The notes beneath the pieces are model-generated. The model did no database searches and was not told where the DNA came from. It saw only the letters and a list, made by a program, of their open reading frames with translations. Positions 15,684 through 25,083 of a DNA stretch of 37,697 nt are shown one piece after another (the stretch's first letter is position 1; every line of letters begins with the position of its first letter). The position numbers and the translations under genes were made by a program. The DNA is from CAYUAG01 sp046483025 (GTDB lineage Bacteria > Zhuqueibacterota > QNDG01 > CAYUAG01), in assembly GCA_046483025.1 (NCBI GenBank), contig JAWODZ010000248.1:1-37697 (forward strand). Reading direction: 5' to 3'.

Positions 15684-16766
15684 TCAATCACTAAACAATC
15701 TGAATAAATCATTGTAAATCACAAAAATCATCAAAGCCAACAACAAAACCATGCCTACCTGCTGAATAACCAATTTCACTTTAGCAGGAATTTCTTTACC
15801 AATTATCCCTTCAATGATTAAATAGACAAGATGGCCTCCGTCCAATACCGGGATAGGCAACAAATTCAAGATACCCAGATTCAGACTCAGCATTGCCATA
15901 AATCCAAAAAAGGTTGTCAACCCACCCCTGGCACTTTCTCCTGCCATCTTGGAAATTGCTATCGGCCCTCCCAGCGATTTAATTGAATGCTGACCGGTAA
16001 TTAATTTATATAGTGATACAGCAATTAACCTTGTAATATAAAAAGTATTCCGTACTCCATACCCGATTGCCGAAAAAATACCAACAGAACGCATGGTCAC
16101 CCTTCTTTCAATACCGATCAAGCCCACAGTTTCAATATCTCCTTGTTCATTGACCACAATTTTCTCCTCAACCGGGGTTATGGTTACACTGTGTCTGGCC
16201 TCATTTCTTTCATAGGTAATATTTAATTCTTTTCCCGGTGAAGCATAAATAATATCCGTAAGCTGATCCCAGGTTTCAATTTTTTCCCCCTCAATTGAAA
16301 CTATCAAATCATCGGACTTTATACCTGCTTTCGCTGCAGGTTTCCCTTCCATGACATTTCCAACTATTGGCTTGGAAGAATAATTGTCAACTACGCCTAT
16401 ACTGAGTGTCAGTACTATAAACAGGATAAACGCAAATATGATATTCATCAAAGAACCTGCAGAAATCACCAGAACTCTGCTGATCCATGGTTTGGAACGA
16501 AACTCCCTGGGTTCAGGTTTTTTCTGTATTGAATTTTTATCCAGGGTTTCATCTACCATCCCTGATATTTTTACATACCCCCCAAATGGTATCCAGGAGA
16601 GACAATAGTCGGTTTCGCCAATCTTTTTCCCGATCATTCGAGGTGGTAATCCCATCGAAAACCGCTCTACCCGCATACCGGATAGTTTTGCAGTTAAAAA
16701 ATGACCAAACTCATGTACAAAAATCAAAATACTTAAAATAATTATAGTTGCCAGTAAGGTTGTCAT
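15684..16766 (-). CDS. rseP: site-2 metalloprotease RseP, one PDZ domain
   Basis: This 360-residue membrane metalloprotease is of the S2P/RseP family, which cleaves anti-sigma factors and leftover signal peptides inside the membrane. The zinc motif HEFGH is at residues 18-22 in the first helix, and the third ligand is in LLPIPVLDGGH near residue 305. A PDZ domain (about 115-190) contains GKPAAKAGIKSDDLIVSIEG. Only one PDZ is evident, whereas E. coli RseP has two; single-PDZ forms are common outside Proteobacteria. The ATG follows AGGAA. It is the last gene of the envelope operon, 50 bases after dxr, the same neighbour order seen in many bacteria. Confidence 0.94.
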   Translation of the reverse strand: MTTLLATIIILSILIFVHEFGHFLTAKLSGMRVERFSMGLPPRMIGKKIGETDYCLSWIPFGGYVKISGMVDETLDKNSIQKKPEPREFRSKPWISRVLVISAGSLMNIIFAFILFIVLTLSIGVVDNYSSKPIVGNVMEGKPAAKAGIKSDDLIVSIEGEKIETWDQLTDIIYASPGKELNITYERNEARHSVTITPVEEKIVVNEQGDIETVGLIGIERRVTMRSVGIFSAIGYGVRNTFYITRLIAVSLYKLITGQHSIKSLGGPIAISKMAGESARGGLTTFFGFMAMLSLNLGILNLLPIPVLDGGHLVYLIIEGIIGKEIPAKVKLVIQQVGMVLLLALMIFVIYNDLFRLFSD

Positions 16767-16816
16767 GTTGTAAATTCCTATGGTTAATGCAAATATTTTT
16801 AAATTTCACTTTTCTA

Positions 16817-17971
16817 TTATGTATATAATTTCATTACATACGCTTTTGCCCATCTGTCCGCTTCCATAATATCATCTAAGGCCGGGTGGGAAGTGACAGA
16901 ATGTTCCTGAAGGGTTTTTTCAACAATTTCTGTAATGGTAATAAAATCAATTTTTTTATTCAAAAATAAAGTAACTGCTGCTTCATCAGCTCCATTGAAA
17001 ACAGCCGGTGCAGTACCACCTAGTTTAAGAGTCTGGTATGCCAGCTTCAAAGCCGGAAATCTTTCGAAATCCGGGGGAATAAACTCCATTGAAAGAGATT
17101 GAGTAAAATCCATACACTTGAAATGACCGGATAATCTCTCTGGATAACCGAGTGCATAGGAAATAGGAACTCTCATATCCGGTTTTCCCAACTGTGCTTT
17201 AACCGAACCATCAATAAATTCGACCATAGAATGGATGAGCGACTGCGGATGAATAACAACTTCAATGGCATCAGGATCCTGATCAAAAAGCCAGCGAGCC
17301 TCTATCAGTTCCAGTCCTTTATTCATCATAGTGGCTGAATCAACAGTCACTTTCCTACCCATAGACCAGTTGGGATGCTGTAAAGCCTGTTCAACCGTAA
17401 CATGCTTGAGCTGACTTAATTTTTTTTTGTAAAATGCTCCCCCGGAAGCAGTTAAAATAATTTTTTTTATACTTACCGGTGATTCTCCCTGCAGACATTG
17501 AAATATTGCACTGTGTTCGCTGTCAATGGGAATCAACTGTACTCCCTGGTGTTCTGCCTCTCTGGTCATTATTTCTCCTGCCATCACTAACACCTCTTTA
17601 TTGGCAAGAGCAACTGATACCCCTCTTTTAATAGCTTCTAAAGTGACTTCCAGTCCAATTCCCCCTACCAGAGCATTAACGATTAAATCCTCCTCTCCCA
17701 TCTTTGCTGTCCTGAGAAGACCTTCTTTACCGGTAAATACGTCAACACCCAATGTATCAAACCTCCTTTGCCACTCCTGATTTTTAATTGTGCCGGTAAT
17801 AACAACTGCCTTTGGTTTAAATATTTCAGTTTGCTTATAAAGCAGATCAACATTATGGTGTGCGGTTAAAACGGATATGGTAAATAAATCCGCATGTCGG
17901 GATATAACATCAAGGGTCTGAGTTCCTATGGAACCGGTTGACCCCCAAATAGAAATATTTTTGTTTGCCAA
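16817..17971 (-). CDS. dxr: 1-deoxy-D-xylulose 5-phosphate reductoisomerase
   Basis: This 384-residue enzyme performs the first committed step of the MEP isoprenoid pathway, turning DXP into MEP with NADPH. The NADPH loop is GSTGSIGTQTLDVI (10-23). ALANKEVLVMAG (121-132) and the metal-binding IDSEHSAIFQ (Asp150, Glu152) are intact, as is the VDSATMMNKGLELIEA block with the third acidic ligand. The start is TTG 17971, six bases after AGAGG. It lies between the LipM-like gene (18-base gap) and rseP. Sharing an operon with uppS links precursor supply to undecaprenyl carrier synthesis. Confidence 0.96.
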   Translation of the reverse strand: MANKNISIWGSTGSIGTQTLDVISRHADLFTISVLTAHHNVDLLYKQTEIFKPKAVVITGTIKNQEWQRRFDTLGVDVFTGKEGLLRTAKMGEEDLIVNALVGGIGLEVTLEAIKRGVSVALANKEVLVMAGEIMTREAEHQGVQLIPIDSEHSAIFQCLQGESPVSIKKIILTASGGAFYKKKLSQLKHVTVEQALQHPNWSMGRKVTVDSATMMNKGLELIEARWLFDQDPDAIEVVIHPQSLIHSMVEFIDGSVKAQLGKPDMRVPISYALGYPERLSGHFKCMDFTQSLSMEFIPPDFERFPALKLAYQTLKLGGTAPAVFNGADEAAVTLFLNKKIDFITITEIVEKTLQEHSVTSHPALDDIMEADRWAKAYVMKLYT

Positions 17972-17989
17972 ATTAACCTCTTTTAATAA

Positions 17990-18802
17990 TTAATTCACAT
18001 TTGATAAAATAGAAAAATCATCCCGCAATTCTGATGTTCTAATTCTTTCCTTTGGGGTTAATTCATCATCCTTAAACTCAATTTCTAATTCCTCCTGAAT
18101 TCCCTTTCTCACCACTTCTGTGACTTCTTCATAACTAACATTTCTATCCAGATAACCACCAATTGATACTGTTTGGTGTTTTAATTTTTTTATCATAGTG
18201 CTCACTTTATCTTGTTCTATATGTACTAAATAGTAAGGTAAATCAAGATGTTTATTACCGATGAGAATAGATCCATGCTGTAAAACTCCATTTTGGAGAT
18301 GTCGCTGAGCACTGCCGATCATTTTTTTTCCATCCACCATAACTTCACTGCTGGCCGCAGCAGAAAAACAATTTACAGAAATTGATTTTTGATAATGAGA
18401 ACGTAAGTCAATTTTATGTTTCTGTAATTCTGCCGGTATACCAAGTTTTTGTATTCCTCTGGCAAGACCCAGGCTGATCATTTTATAAATTTTCTGTATC
18501 CCAGAGGAAAAAAACCGGCTTGATTGAGGAATGATAACTGAATAGGTAACCTCCCGGGCATGAAATACAGCCCTGCCTCCGGTAGGTCTCCGCACAATAT
18601 CTATACAATCGTCAGAACACTTTCTATGATTTATAATATCCGATGACTGACGAAACCCTAATGAAATACAGTAAGGATTCCAGTCATAAACTCTAAATAC
18701 TACTTTACCAGTTGTATTAATATACTCTAAAATGGCTCTATCAATCGCCATCTGGGTTGCCCCGTTTAAAGACCCGTTATCTATCCATCTCCAAACTTCC
18801 AC
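17990..18802 (-). CDS. lipM: octanoyltransferase LipM-like (LplA/LipB superfamily)
   Basis: A 270-residue protein of the biotin/lipoate transferase fold. RRPTGGRAVFHAREVTYSV (71-89) is the family's substrate-binding block. The segment VNCFSAAASSEVMVDGKKM, followed by IGSAQRHLQNGVLQHGSIL, closely follows LipM of Bacillus. There a Cys forms the octanoyl thioester; here it is Cys145, with the conserved Lys at 159-160. That favours octanoyl transfer from acyl carrier protein over ATP-dependent lipoate ligation, although LplA cannot be excluded. The start is GTG 18802, five bases after the lpxA stop, so translation is probably coupled. Finding it inside a lipid A/isoprenoid operon is unusual; both draw on acyl-ACP. 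Confidence 0.82.
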   Translation of the reverse strand: MEVWRWIDNGSLNGATQMAIDRAILEYINTTGKVVFRVYDWNPYCISLGFRQSSDIINHRKCSDDCIDIVRRPTGGRAVFHAREVTYSVIIPQSSRFFSSGIQKIYKMISLGLARGIQKLGIPAELQKHKIDLRSHYQKSISVNCFSAAASSEVMVDGKKMIGSAQRHLQNGVLQHGSILIGNKHLDLPYYLVHIEQDKVSTMIKKLKHQTVSIGGYLDRNVSYEEVTEVVRKGIQEELEIEFKDDELTPKERIRTSELRDDFSILSNVN

Positions 18803-18807
18803 CGTAG

Positions 18808-19581
18808 TTATTTTATTATGCCCCTCTCACTTTTTTCTATGAATGCTAAAATTTTTTTTATTTCAGGTATATCATCAAAATTACTTTTTATTTTTTCTAC
18901 TGCTTGAGAGGTATTGAAGTTGGAACGATAAAGATAACGATAACAGCGTTGTAAAAATCTAATGGTATCTTTTTTAAACCCCCTTCTTCTCAGACCAACA
19001 ATATTCACCCCTTTATAACTTAAGGGAGAATCTGCTGCTAAAATATAGGGAGGGACATCCTTGGTTACACGTAATCCGCCTCCGATAAAAGCATGTTGCC
19101 CTATCCGGCAAAACTGATGGATTGGAGTTAATCCTCCGATGATAACCCAATCTTCAATAACAACATGGCCGGCCAGCTGCACTCCATTAGCAATAATGCA
19201 ATTATCGCCAATAAAACAATCATGAGCTACATGTGTATAGGCCATAAGAAAACAGTTTTTGCCAACTTTGCTTTTACCACTATGTGAAGTACCTCGATTT
19301 AAAGTTGTATATTCTCTGATTTCTGTGTTATCGCCAATTTCCAGTAATGTTTTTTCATTCTCAAATTTTATATCCTGGGGTACAGTTGCAATAACACTCC
19401 CATGATGAATATGACAATTCTGTCCAATACGGGCACCATTGCTAATATAAACATGAGAATCAATTCTAGAGCCTGAACCAATGGTGACATCACCATCAAT
19501 GATGGTAAAAGGGCCTACCGTAATATCGCTGGCCAGTTCAGCTTTTTTATCAATTATTGCAGATGTATGTATGTCTGACAA
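18808..19581 (-). CDS. lpxA: UDP-N-acetylglucosamine acyltransferase
   Basis: This 257-residue trimeric acyltransferase performs the first step of lipid A synthesis, moving a 3-hydroxyacyl chain from ACP to UDP-GlcNAc. Left-handed beta-helix hexapeptides run from about residue 1 to 185. The catalytic His is His120 in AYTHVAHDCFIG, followed by QLAGHVVIEDWVIIGG and the HQFCRIG block. The C-terminal helical part has GLRRRGFKKDTI, a typical LpxA signature. The start is TTG 19581, four bases after GGGGAGA. It follows lpxC-fabZ by 26 bases, so the whole early lipid A pathway except lpxB is co-transcribed. Confidence 0.96.
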   Translation of the reverse strand: MSDIHTSAIIDKKAELASDITVGPFTIIDGDVTIGSGSRIDSHVYISNGARIGQNCHIHHGSVIATVPQDIKFENEKTLLEIGDNTEIREYTTLNRGTSHSGKSKVGKNCFLMAYTHVAHDCFIGDNCIIANGVQLAGHVVIEDWVIIGGLTPIHQFCRIGQHAFIGGGLRVTKDVPPYILAADSPLSYKGVNIVGLRRRGFKKDTIRFLQRCYRYLYRSNFNTSQAVEKIKSNFDDIPEIKKILAFIEKSERGIIK

Positions 19582-19607
19582 TTTCTCTCCCCATTACTAA
19601 TAAAAAT

Positions 19608-21005
19608 TTATTTATCAACAATTGCACACATAAATTCTGCTTCACAAACCAGATTATCGTTGACAAATGCTTTACCTGCCATCTTGCATGAACTGGGCCT
19701 TTTTCTCATCAGCACTCCTTCCAATTGAATCTGATCACCGGGAACCACTGGTTTGCGAAACCTCACCTTATCTATTCCCATAAAATATGCAATCTTATCT
19801 TTGGCATTTTCAACCATATCAAGTAAAAGTACTGCCCCGGCTTGAGCCATGGCTTCTACAATAAGAACTCCGGGCATAACCGGATGTCCGGGAAAATGTC
19901 CCTGGAAAAAAAGTTCATCAAAGGTTACATTTTTAATTGCAATCACACGTTCTTCAGGTACTAAATCAACAATTCTATCTACCAGCAGGAATGGATACCG
20001 GTGAGGCAGAATTTTCTTTATGCCTTCGATATCAAGTAAAACATTTTTTTTAACATTACTGCCCCGATATTTACTGGTAATCTTCTTCTTTTTATAAATT
20101 TTTCTGATTTGTTTGACCAGTTTTACATGGGTTTCATGTCCGGAACGAGCAGCCATAACGTGCGCTTTTAAGGGAACCCCAAGTAAGGCAAGATCACCTA
20201 TCATATCAAGAACTTTATGACGGACTGGTTCGTTATAATATCGTAAATCTTCACCTCCCAGAATCCCATTTGTCTGTTGAATTTTTTCATGAGCAATACC
20301 AAACTTATCAGCTAATTTTTCCAATTCTTCTAATTTAAGTTCTCTATCAATAATCACAACTGCACTATCAATATCCCCTCCCTGTATTAATCCTTTATCA
20401 TACAGTTCTTCTACTTCATGTAAAAAACAAAAAGTTCTGGCTGCAGCAAATTCACTCTCAAATTCATCTTTAAGAGAATACATAGAAGTATACTGGGTAC
20501 CCAGAGCCGGATTTTGATAATCAACCATAAATGTAATGCGAAACTCATCTGAAGGAAACACAACCATATCAATGCCTTTTTCTTTATCAGAAAAGGCAAT
20601 AGTCTCTTCAATTTCTAAAAAATCCTTGGGTGAATCCTGTTCCTTTAGTCCAACTTTTTTCAATACATCTACAAATGGCTTAGCACTTCCATCCATAACC
20701 GGCGGTTCATTTGAATCAACCTCAATAATCAGATTATCAATTTCGAGACCATAAATGGCGGCTAAAACATGTTCAACCTGTCTGATACGCACCTCGCCAA
20801 TCCCAATAGTTGTATCCCTGGCATTATCAACAACATGGTCAATGTCAGCAGGTATTTTTAAATCTTTATCAGCTGAGGTGCAAATAAAATGAATACCTGT
20901 ATCCGGTTCAGCTGGTTTAAAAGTAATTGTTGTCTTGTTCCCGGTATGAAGTCCTATACCGGAAAGCGAGGCAGGTTTGGAAATTGTTCGCTGATTTTCA
21001 AACAT
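19608..21005 (-). CDS. lpxC/fabZ: LpxC-FabZ fusion: lipid A deacetylase plus hydroxyacyl-ACP dehydratase
   Basis: A 465-residue bifunctional protein. Residues 1-305 are LpxC, the zinc deacetylase that commits UDP-acyl-GlcNAc to lipid A. Its zinc ligands are His79 (QVEHVLAA), His263 and Asp267 (VRHKVLDMIGDL), and the likely catalytic His290 lies in ARSGHETH. After a lysine-rich linker (302-320), residues 322-465 are FabZ, with LPHRYPFLLVDR (333-344) and the dehydratase pair His370 (FFQGHFPGHP) and Glu384 (LIVEAMAQAG). The fusion is typical of Bacteroidetes/Chlorobi relatives and balances 3-hydroxyacyl-ACP between lipid A and phospholipid. It starts inside the end of lpxD (8-base overlap) with GAGGG. 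Confidence 0.97.
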   Translation of the reverse strand: MFENQRTISKPASLSGIGLHTGNKTTITFKPAEPDTGIHFICTSADKDLKIPADIDHVVDNARDTTIGIGEVRIRQVEHVLAAIYGLEIDNLIIEVDSNEPPVMDGSAKPFVDVLKKVGLKEQDSPKDFLEIEETIAFSDKEKGIDMVVFPSDEFRITFMVDYQNPALGTQYTSMYSLKDEFESEFAAARTFCFLHEVEELYDKGLIQGGDIDSAVVIIDRELKLEELEKLADKFGIAHEKIQQTNGILGGEDLRYYNEPVRHKVLDMIGDLALLGVPLKAHVMAARSGHETHVKLVKQIRKIYKKKKITSKYRGSNVKKNVLLDIEGIKKILPHRYPFLLVDRIVDLVPEERVIAIKNVTFDELFFQGHFPGHPVMPGVLIVEAMAQAGAVLLLDMVENAKDKIAYFMGIDKVRFRKPVVPGDQIQLEGVLMRKRPSSCKMAGKAFVNDNLVCEAEFMCAIVDK

Positions 21006-22047
21006 CTTTCCCTCTGTTTTTTTCTAATTTTTTTAGTGTTTTTTTAATGTTTACAACATCTTTTAACAATTCAGGCAAACGCCGTCTGGCCGCATGAATT
21101 CTAAATTCTTCTCTATAATCATTAGCAGGAGTACCAAAAACATATTTACCCCCGTTAATTGATTTTGTCACTCCGGATTGAGCAGCAATAATAGCATTAT
21201 CACCTATTTTAATATGACCAGCAAAACCTGCCTGCCCTCCAATTTGCACTCTATTACCAATAGTAGTACTGCCAGATATACCTGTCTGGGAGGCTATAAC
21301 ACAATGCTCTCCAATTCTACAATTATGGGCAACCTGTATTAAATTGTCAAGTTTTGTCCCTTTAGAGATTACAGTTTTCCCAAGTGCTGCTCTATCAATA
21401 GTTGTATTAGCTCCAATCTCAACATCGTCCTCGATTACTACTGTTCCAATTTGAGGTATTTTATGATATTTCCCTTTAGCATAAGCAAAACCAAATCCAT
21501 CACTTCCAATAACTGAACCATTATGAATTATAACTCTATTTTTAATAGTAACCTTCTCTCTGATGCTTACATTTGAATATATTTTACAATCCGCACCAAT
21601 TACAGACTCATCTCCAACAACTACTCCCGGCATTAAAACAGTTCTGTCACCAATGGAACACCCTCTGCCTATAACTACATGAGCACCCAGGGAAACATCC
21701 TGTCCCGTTTTCGAATTTTTACCAATTACCGCAGTTGTGTGAATCCCCTTTTCAATTAAAAGCTTATCAGGATAAAACAGTTTAATCACTCTTGAAAAAG
21801 CAAAATAAGGATTTTTTACCTGTAATAAGGTTTTACCTTCTATTGCTTCAACATCTAGATCTTCACTGATAATTACTGCAGATGCTTTGGTTTCAGATAA
21901 ATATTTAGCATACTTCTTGTTGGAAATAAAAGTTATATGACCCTTGGTAGAATCTTGAATAGGGGAGATATCCACAACCGTAACAGAATCATTTCCAATA
22001 AGTTTTGCATCAATCTCTCTGGCAATTTCTGATACCCGAATACTCAT
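20998..22047 (-). CDS. lpxD: UDP-3-O-acylglucosamine N-acyltransferase
   Basis: This 349-residue enzyme adds the second 3-hydroxyacyl chain in lipid A synthesis. The N-terminal uridine-binding domain (1-100) is followed by the left-handed beta helix (about 101-300) and a C-terminal helix. The catalytic residue is His241 in IQVAHNCRIG. HNGSVIGSDGFGFAYA and ANTTIDRAALG are classic LpxD blocks. It begins 12 bases after skp with only a weak ribosome binding site (AAAGATAA) and overlaps the start of lpxC-fabZ by 8 bases, so translation of the three is probably coupled. Confidence 0.96.
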   Translation of the reverse strand: MSIRVSEIAREIDAKLIGNDSVTVVDISPIQDSTKGHITFISNKKYAKYLSETKASAVIISEDLDVEAIEGKTLLQVKNPYFAFSRVIKLFYPDKLLIEKGIHTTAVIGKNSKTGQDVSLGAHVVIGRGCSIGDRTVLMPGVVVGDESVIGADCKIYSNVSIREKVTIKNRVIIHNGSVIGSDGFGFAYAKGKYHKIPQIGTVVIEDDVEIGANTTIDRAALGKTVISKGTKLDNLIQVAHNCRIGEHCVIASQTGISGSTTIGNRVQIGGQAGFAGHIKIGDNAIIAAQSGVTKSINGGKYVFGTPANDYREEFRIHAARRRLPELLKDVVNIKKTLKKLEKNRGKDV

Positions 22048-22059
22048 GTTTTATCTTTA

Positions 22060-22599
22060 CTATAGATCAGATGCATTAACTCCAAGTTCTTCTAATATTC
22101 TTTTTGTAAGGTCATATCCTTCTTTTGCAAATAATATATTTCCGGCAACAGTATCAAAAATATAATCATAGCCTTCTTCTTCAGCAACTGTTTGTATCTT
22201 TTCATTTATTTGATCAAATACAGGTTGAAGCAGTTCATTCCGCTTCTGGTATAATTCACCCTGCTGTCCAAATTTTTCATCCTGAAACCTCTGGGACTGC
22301 ATGTACAGCTGTTGGATTTCATCCTGTTTCTCTTTCTTTTTTTCTTCACTTAACAGTAAGCTTTGCTGATCAAGCTGCTGTTGCAGAGAACGGATTTTAT
22401 CTCCCATTTTTTGAAGCTCCTCAGCCCAGACATTGCTCTGTTCTTCTAATTTTTTCTGGGCCTCTACTGCTGATGGGAGCTTATTCAATATGATTTGTGA
22501 ATCAATATAGCCAATTTTTAACTGAGCAAAAACAGATACATTCATCAAAATTGATGAAATCAATACTGCTGCTACCAACATAATTTTTCTTTTACTCAC
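22060..22599 (-). CDS. skp: OmpH/Skp periplasmic chaperone
   Basis: This periplasmic holdase of the OmpH/Skp family escorts unfolded outer-membrane proteins to BamA, encoded just upstream. I place the start at GTG 22599, five bases after GGAGG, giving 179 residues. The ATG at 22611 would put that ribosome binding site inside the gene. A signal peptide (to VFA) precedes LKIGYIDSQIILNKLPSAVEA, the family's N-terminal strand. A long coiled-coil hairpin (about residues 45-125, rich in Gln, Glu and Lys) follows, then a C-terminal GYDYIFDT strand. It lies 43 bases after bamA and 12 bases before lpxD. Confidence 0.93.
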   Translation of the reverse strand: MSKRKIMLVAAVLISSILMNVSVFAQLKIGYIDSQIILNKLPSAVEAQKKLEEQSNVWAEELQKMGDKIRSLQQQLDQQSLLLSEEKKKEKQDEIQQLYMQSQRFQDEKFGQQGELYQKRNELLQPVFDQINEKIQTVAEEEGYDYIFDTVAGNILFAKEGYDLTKRILEELGVNASDL

Positions 22600-22642
22600 A
22601 ACTTCCTCCATAATTTAATTATAGATTATTAACTAGTACATT

Positions 22643-24997
22643 TTAGAAACTTTTCCCAAACACGAAATGGGTTCTCCAATCTGTATATCTTTCACCATAT
22701 TGGTCATAATAATCAAGACCACAGGCATAATCGATCCCTAACATACCCACCATAGGCATAAAAATTCTGGCACCAATCCCAAAGGACCGGCGGAGTCCAA
22801 ACGGATCAGTGGAAGCAAGGTCCTCCCAGGTATTCCCCGCCTCGGAAAAAATTAATCCATATAACAAGGGATTACTTATTACCGGAAATCGCAACTCAGC
22901 ATTGATCTTCAGCATAGTTTTACCTCCGTAATACCCACTAATCGGAATACTGGGAAGTGATAGATAATAATTTCCACCTCCAAAGGGATCCGGATATCCT
23001 CTCAAAGGAATAGCTCTTGACATACCACTACCACCCATGTAGAAAAAATCCATAACCTGCAATCTACTGTCTTTTGTTAATTTATCCATGTATCCTAACT
23101 GAACATGAGTTCTTAAAATAATTTTATCTGCAATAGCAGGAATATAATTATCCATTTTTAATATATGTTTATGAAAACCAACTGTACCACCGAAAGGACC
23201 TCCTGATATTTCAGTGGAAAGACTAACATCAGATCCTCGGGTAGGAAATTGGGGCTGATCAAGGCTGTTTCTGTTAATTATCTGAGTAATACTGCTGGAG
23301 ACAAGCGGCCATGCTTCATCAACAATATTATTTGGATTTTTCTCTATATAATAATCACTAAAATCACTTAAATCTGTTTCATTTAACCGATAGATCCAAT
23401 CACCCCGGAAATAATTATCCGGCCAGGTAAAACGCCTTCCCAATCTAACAGAAAAACCTCTGCTTGTATATCTGTAATAACTGTAATAAGGACTGCGACT
23501 TCGTTTTGTATCCCAAACACTGACACCTATTAAAGTAGGTGTATTTAAAAACCAGGGTTCGTTAAAACTTAACTGCAATGATCTGTAGTACCTTCCAAAA
23601 TTCCAGTTCAAATCCAACTGCTGTCCATTACCAAATAAATTATTCATACCCACTCCGATGCTTCCTATGAGCTTATCAAGTTCACTCCATCCTGCAGATA
23701 TATTGGCTGTATCAGTTGATTTTTCCTCAACATCAAAGCTTATATTTACTTTATCCTCTTCTTCTGGAATTGGTTCAACATTGGGAATGACTTCGGAAAA
23801 ATAATTCAGCATCATAAGATCCCGAAAACTTCTCTGTAACAATTCCCGGCTGAAAACATCTCCCGGACGAATACGTAACTGTCTTCTAATTACCCTTTCT
23901 TTCGTTCGTGTATTCCCGGTTATCTTAATTTTATCAATTATGACCGGTTCTTTCCTATCAATAACAAAACATACATCAATTGTATCATTCCGATATGTTT
24001 CCCTGGGATTTATCTGAGCATATATGTATCCTAAATCATAGTAAGCTCCATTGATATTCTCCTGTATTGATTTTGTAAACTCTTCCTTACTGAACACATC
24101 ACCTTTTTCAAATTCCAGCATCGATTCCAGCCCTTCGGAAGTAAAAAGCGTGTTTCCTTCCCAGGAGATGTCTCCAAAATAATAACAATTACCCTCTTGT
24201 ACCCAGATATCAATGTACATATCCTCTCTTTCCTTATTGTAATAGAGAGAGTCCTTTAAAATTTCAGCATCTCTGTACCCGTTGTTACGATAAAATTCCA
24301 GCACTTTTTCCTTGTCTTTTCTATACTTCTCCCTATCAAAATCTCCTCCTCCCCACCATCTATTCTCCTTTGTGTCTTCCATCTGTTTCCTGAGCTTTGT
24401 ATCCTTAAAAACGGTATTTCCAAAGAATCGTATCCTTTCAATCTGTACTTTTTTGCCTTCATCAATGGTAATATTAAATACAGCCAATCCTTCCTTTTCA
24501 GCTTCATACACTTCTGTATTAATTTCTGCTAATACATATCCTTTTTCTGAATACTTTTTCTTTAATCTTTTTTTCCCCTCAGCAATTTTTCCGGCACTTA
24601 AAATCTGTCCTCGATAAAAACCTAATTCCTCTTCCAATTTTTCTTTTTTAATTTTTTTGTTTCCTTCAATTATAATTTTTTCCAAACGGGGGTATTCCTC
24701 TACTTTAATGGTTAAATACACCCCCTTCTGAGTACTGCTATCTAAAATCACTTTAACATCAGAAAAAAGCCCTAGACTCCAAAGTTGTTTAATACAAGCT
24801 TGAATATCTTCTAAATTGATGTCAGTGCCCTCATTGAGCCCTGAACTCATTTTAATAACTTCTTCCTCAGATATTCTATTCCCCTCTACTGAAAGTCCGA
24901 GTAAGGTTACTGATCCCATTTGCTGTCCATATGCGGAAAGAGAAACCAACAGTAGTATTATTAACAAAAAAATGCTTTTATTTATTTTACATCGCAA
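22643..24997 (-). CDS. bamA: outer-membrane assembly protein BamA (Omp85)
   Basis: The central subunit of the machine that inserts beta-barrel proteins. The open frame runs further upstream into tamB, but TTG 24997 is the likely start: AGGAGG lies six bases before it, and the protein then begins with a clean signal peptide (CKINKSIFLLIILLLVSLSA), giving 784 residues. Five POTRA repeats follow (about 25-420), with typical openings such as VQIERIRFFGNTVFKDTKL and IDKIKITGNTRTKE. The 16-strand barrel ends in a terminal Phe (FVFGKSF). RGY, the conserved L6 loop motif, is present after FYMGGSGMSRAIPL. It sits directly after tamB and before skp. Confidence 0.95.
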   Translation of the reverse strand: MRCKINKSIFLLIILLLVSLSAYGQQMGSVTLLGLSVEGNRISEEEVIKMSSGLNEGTDINLEDIQACIKQLWSLGLFSDVKVILDSSTQKGVYLTIKVEEYPRLEKIIIEGNKKIKKEKLEEELGFYRGQILSAGKIAEGKKRLKKKYSEKGYVLAEINTEVYEAEKEGLAVFNITIDEGKKVQIERIRFFGNTVFKDTKLRKQMEDTKENRWWGGGDFDREKYRKDKEKVLEFYRNNGYRDAEILKDSLYYNKEREDMYIDIWVQEGNCYYFGDISWEGNTLFTSEGLESMLEFEKGDVFSKEEFTKSIQENINGAYYDLGYIYAQINPRETYRNDTIDVCFVIDRKEPVIIDKIKITGNTRTKERVIRRQLRIRPGDVFSRELLQRSFRDLMMLNYFSEVIPNVEPIPEEEDKVNISFDVEEKSTDTANISAGWSELDKLIGSIGVGMNNLFGNGQQLDLNWNFGRYYRSLQLSFNEPWFLNTPTLIGVSVWDTKRSRSPYYSYYRYTSRGFSVRLGRRFTWPDNYFRGDWIYRLNETDLSDFSDYYIEKNPNNIVDEAWPLVSSSITQIINRNSLDQPQFPTRGSDVSLSTEISGGPFGGTVGFHKHILKMDNYIPAIADKIILRTHVQLGYMDKLTKDSRLQVMDFFYMGGSGMSRAIPLRGYPDPFGGGNYYLSLPSIPISGYYGGKTMLKINAELRFPVISNPLLYGLIFSEAGNTWEDLASTDPFGLRRSFGIGARIFMPMVGMLGIDYACGLDYYDQYGERYTDWRTHFVFGKSF

Positions 24998-25083
24998 AAT
25001 GTGTCCTCCTAAAATTAGCTTATTAAAGTACAAAAAAAAATAATCTTTGTAAAGAAAAAAATTATTAATTATTTCACTTTTCA

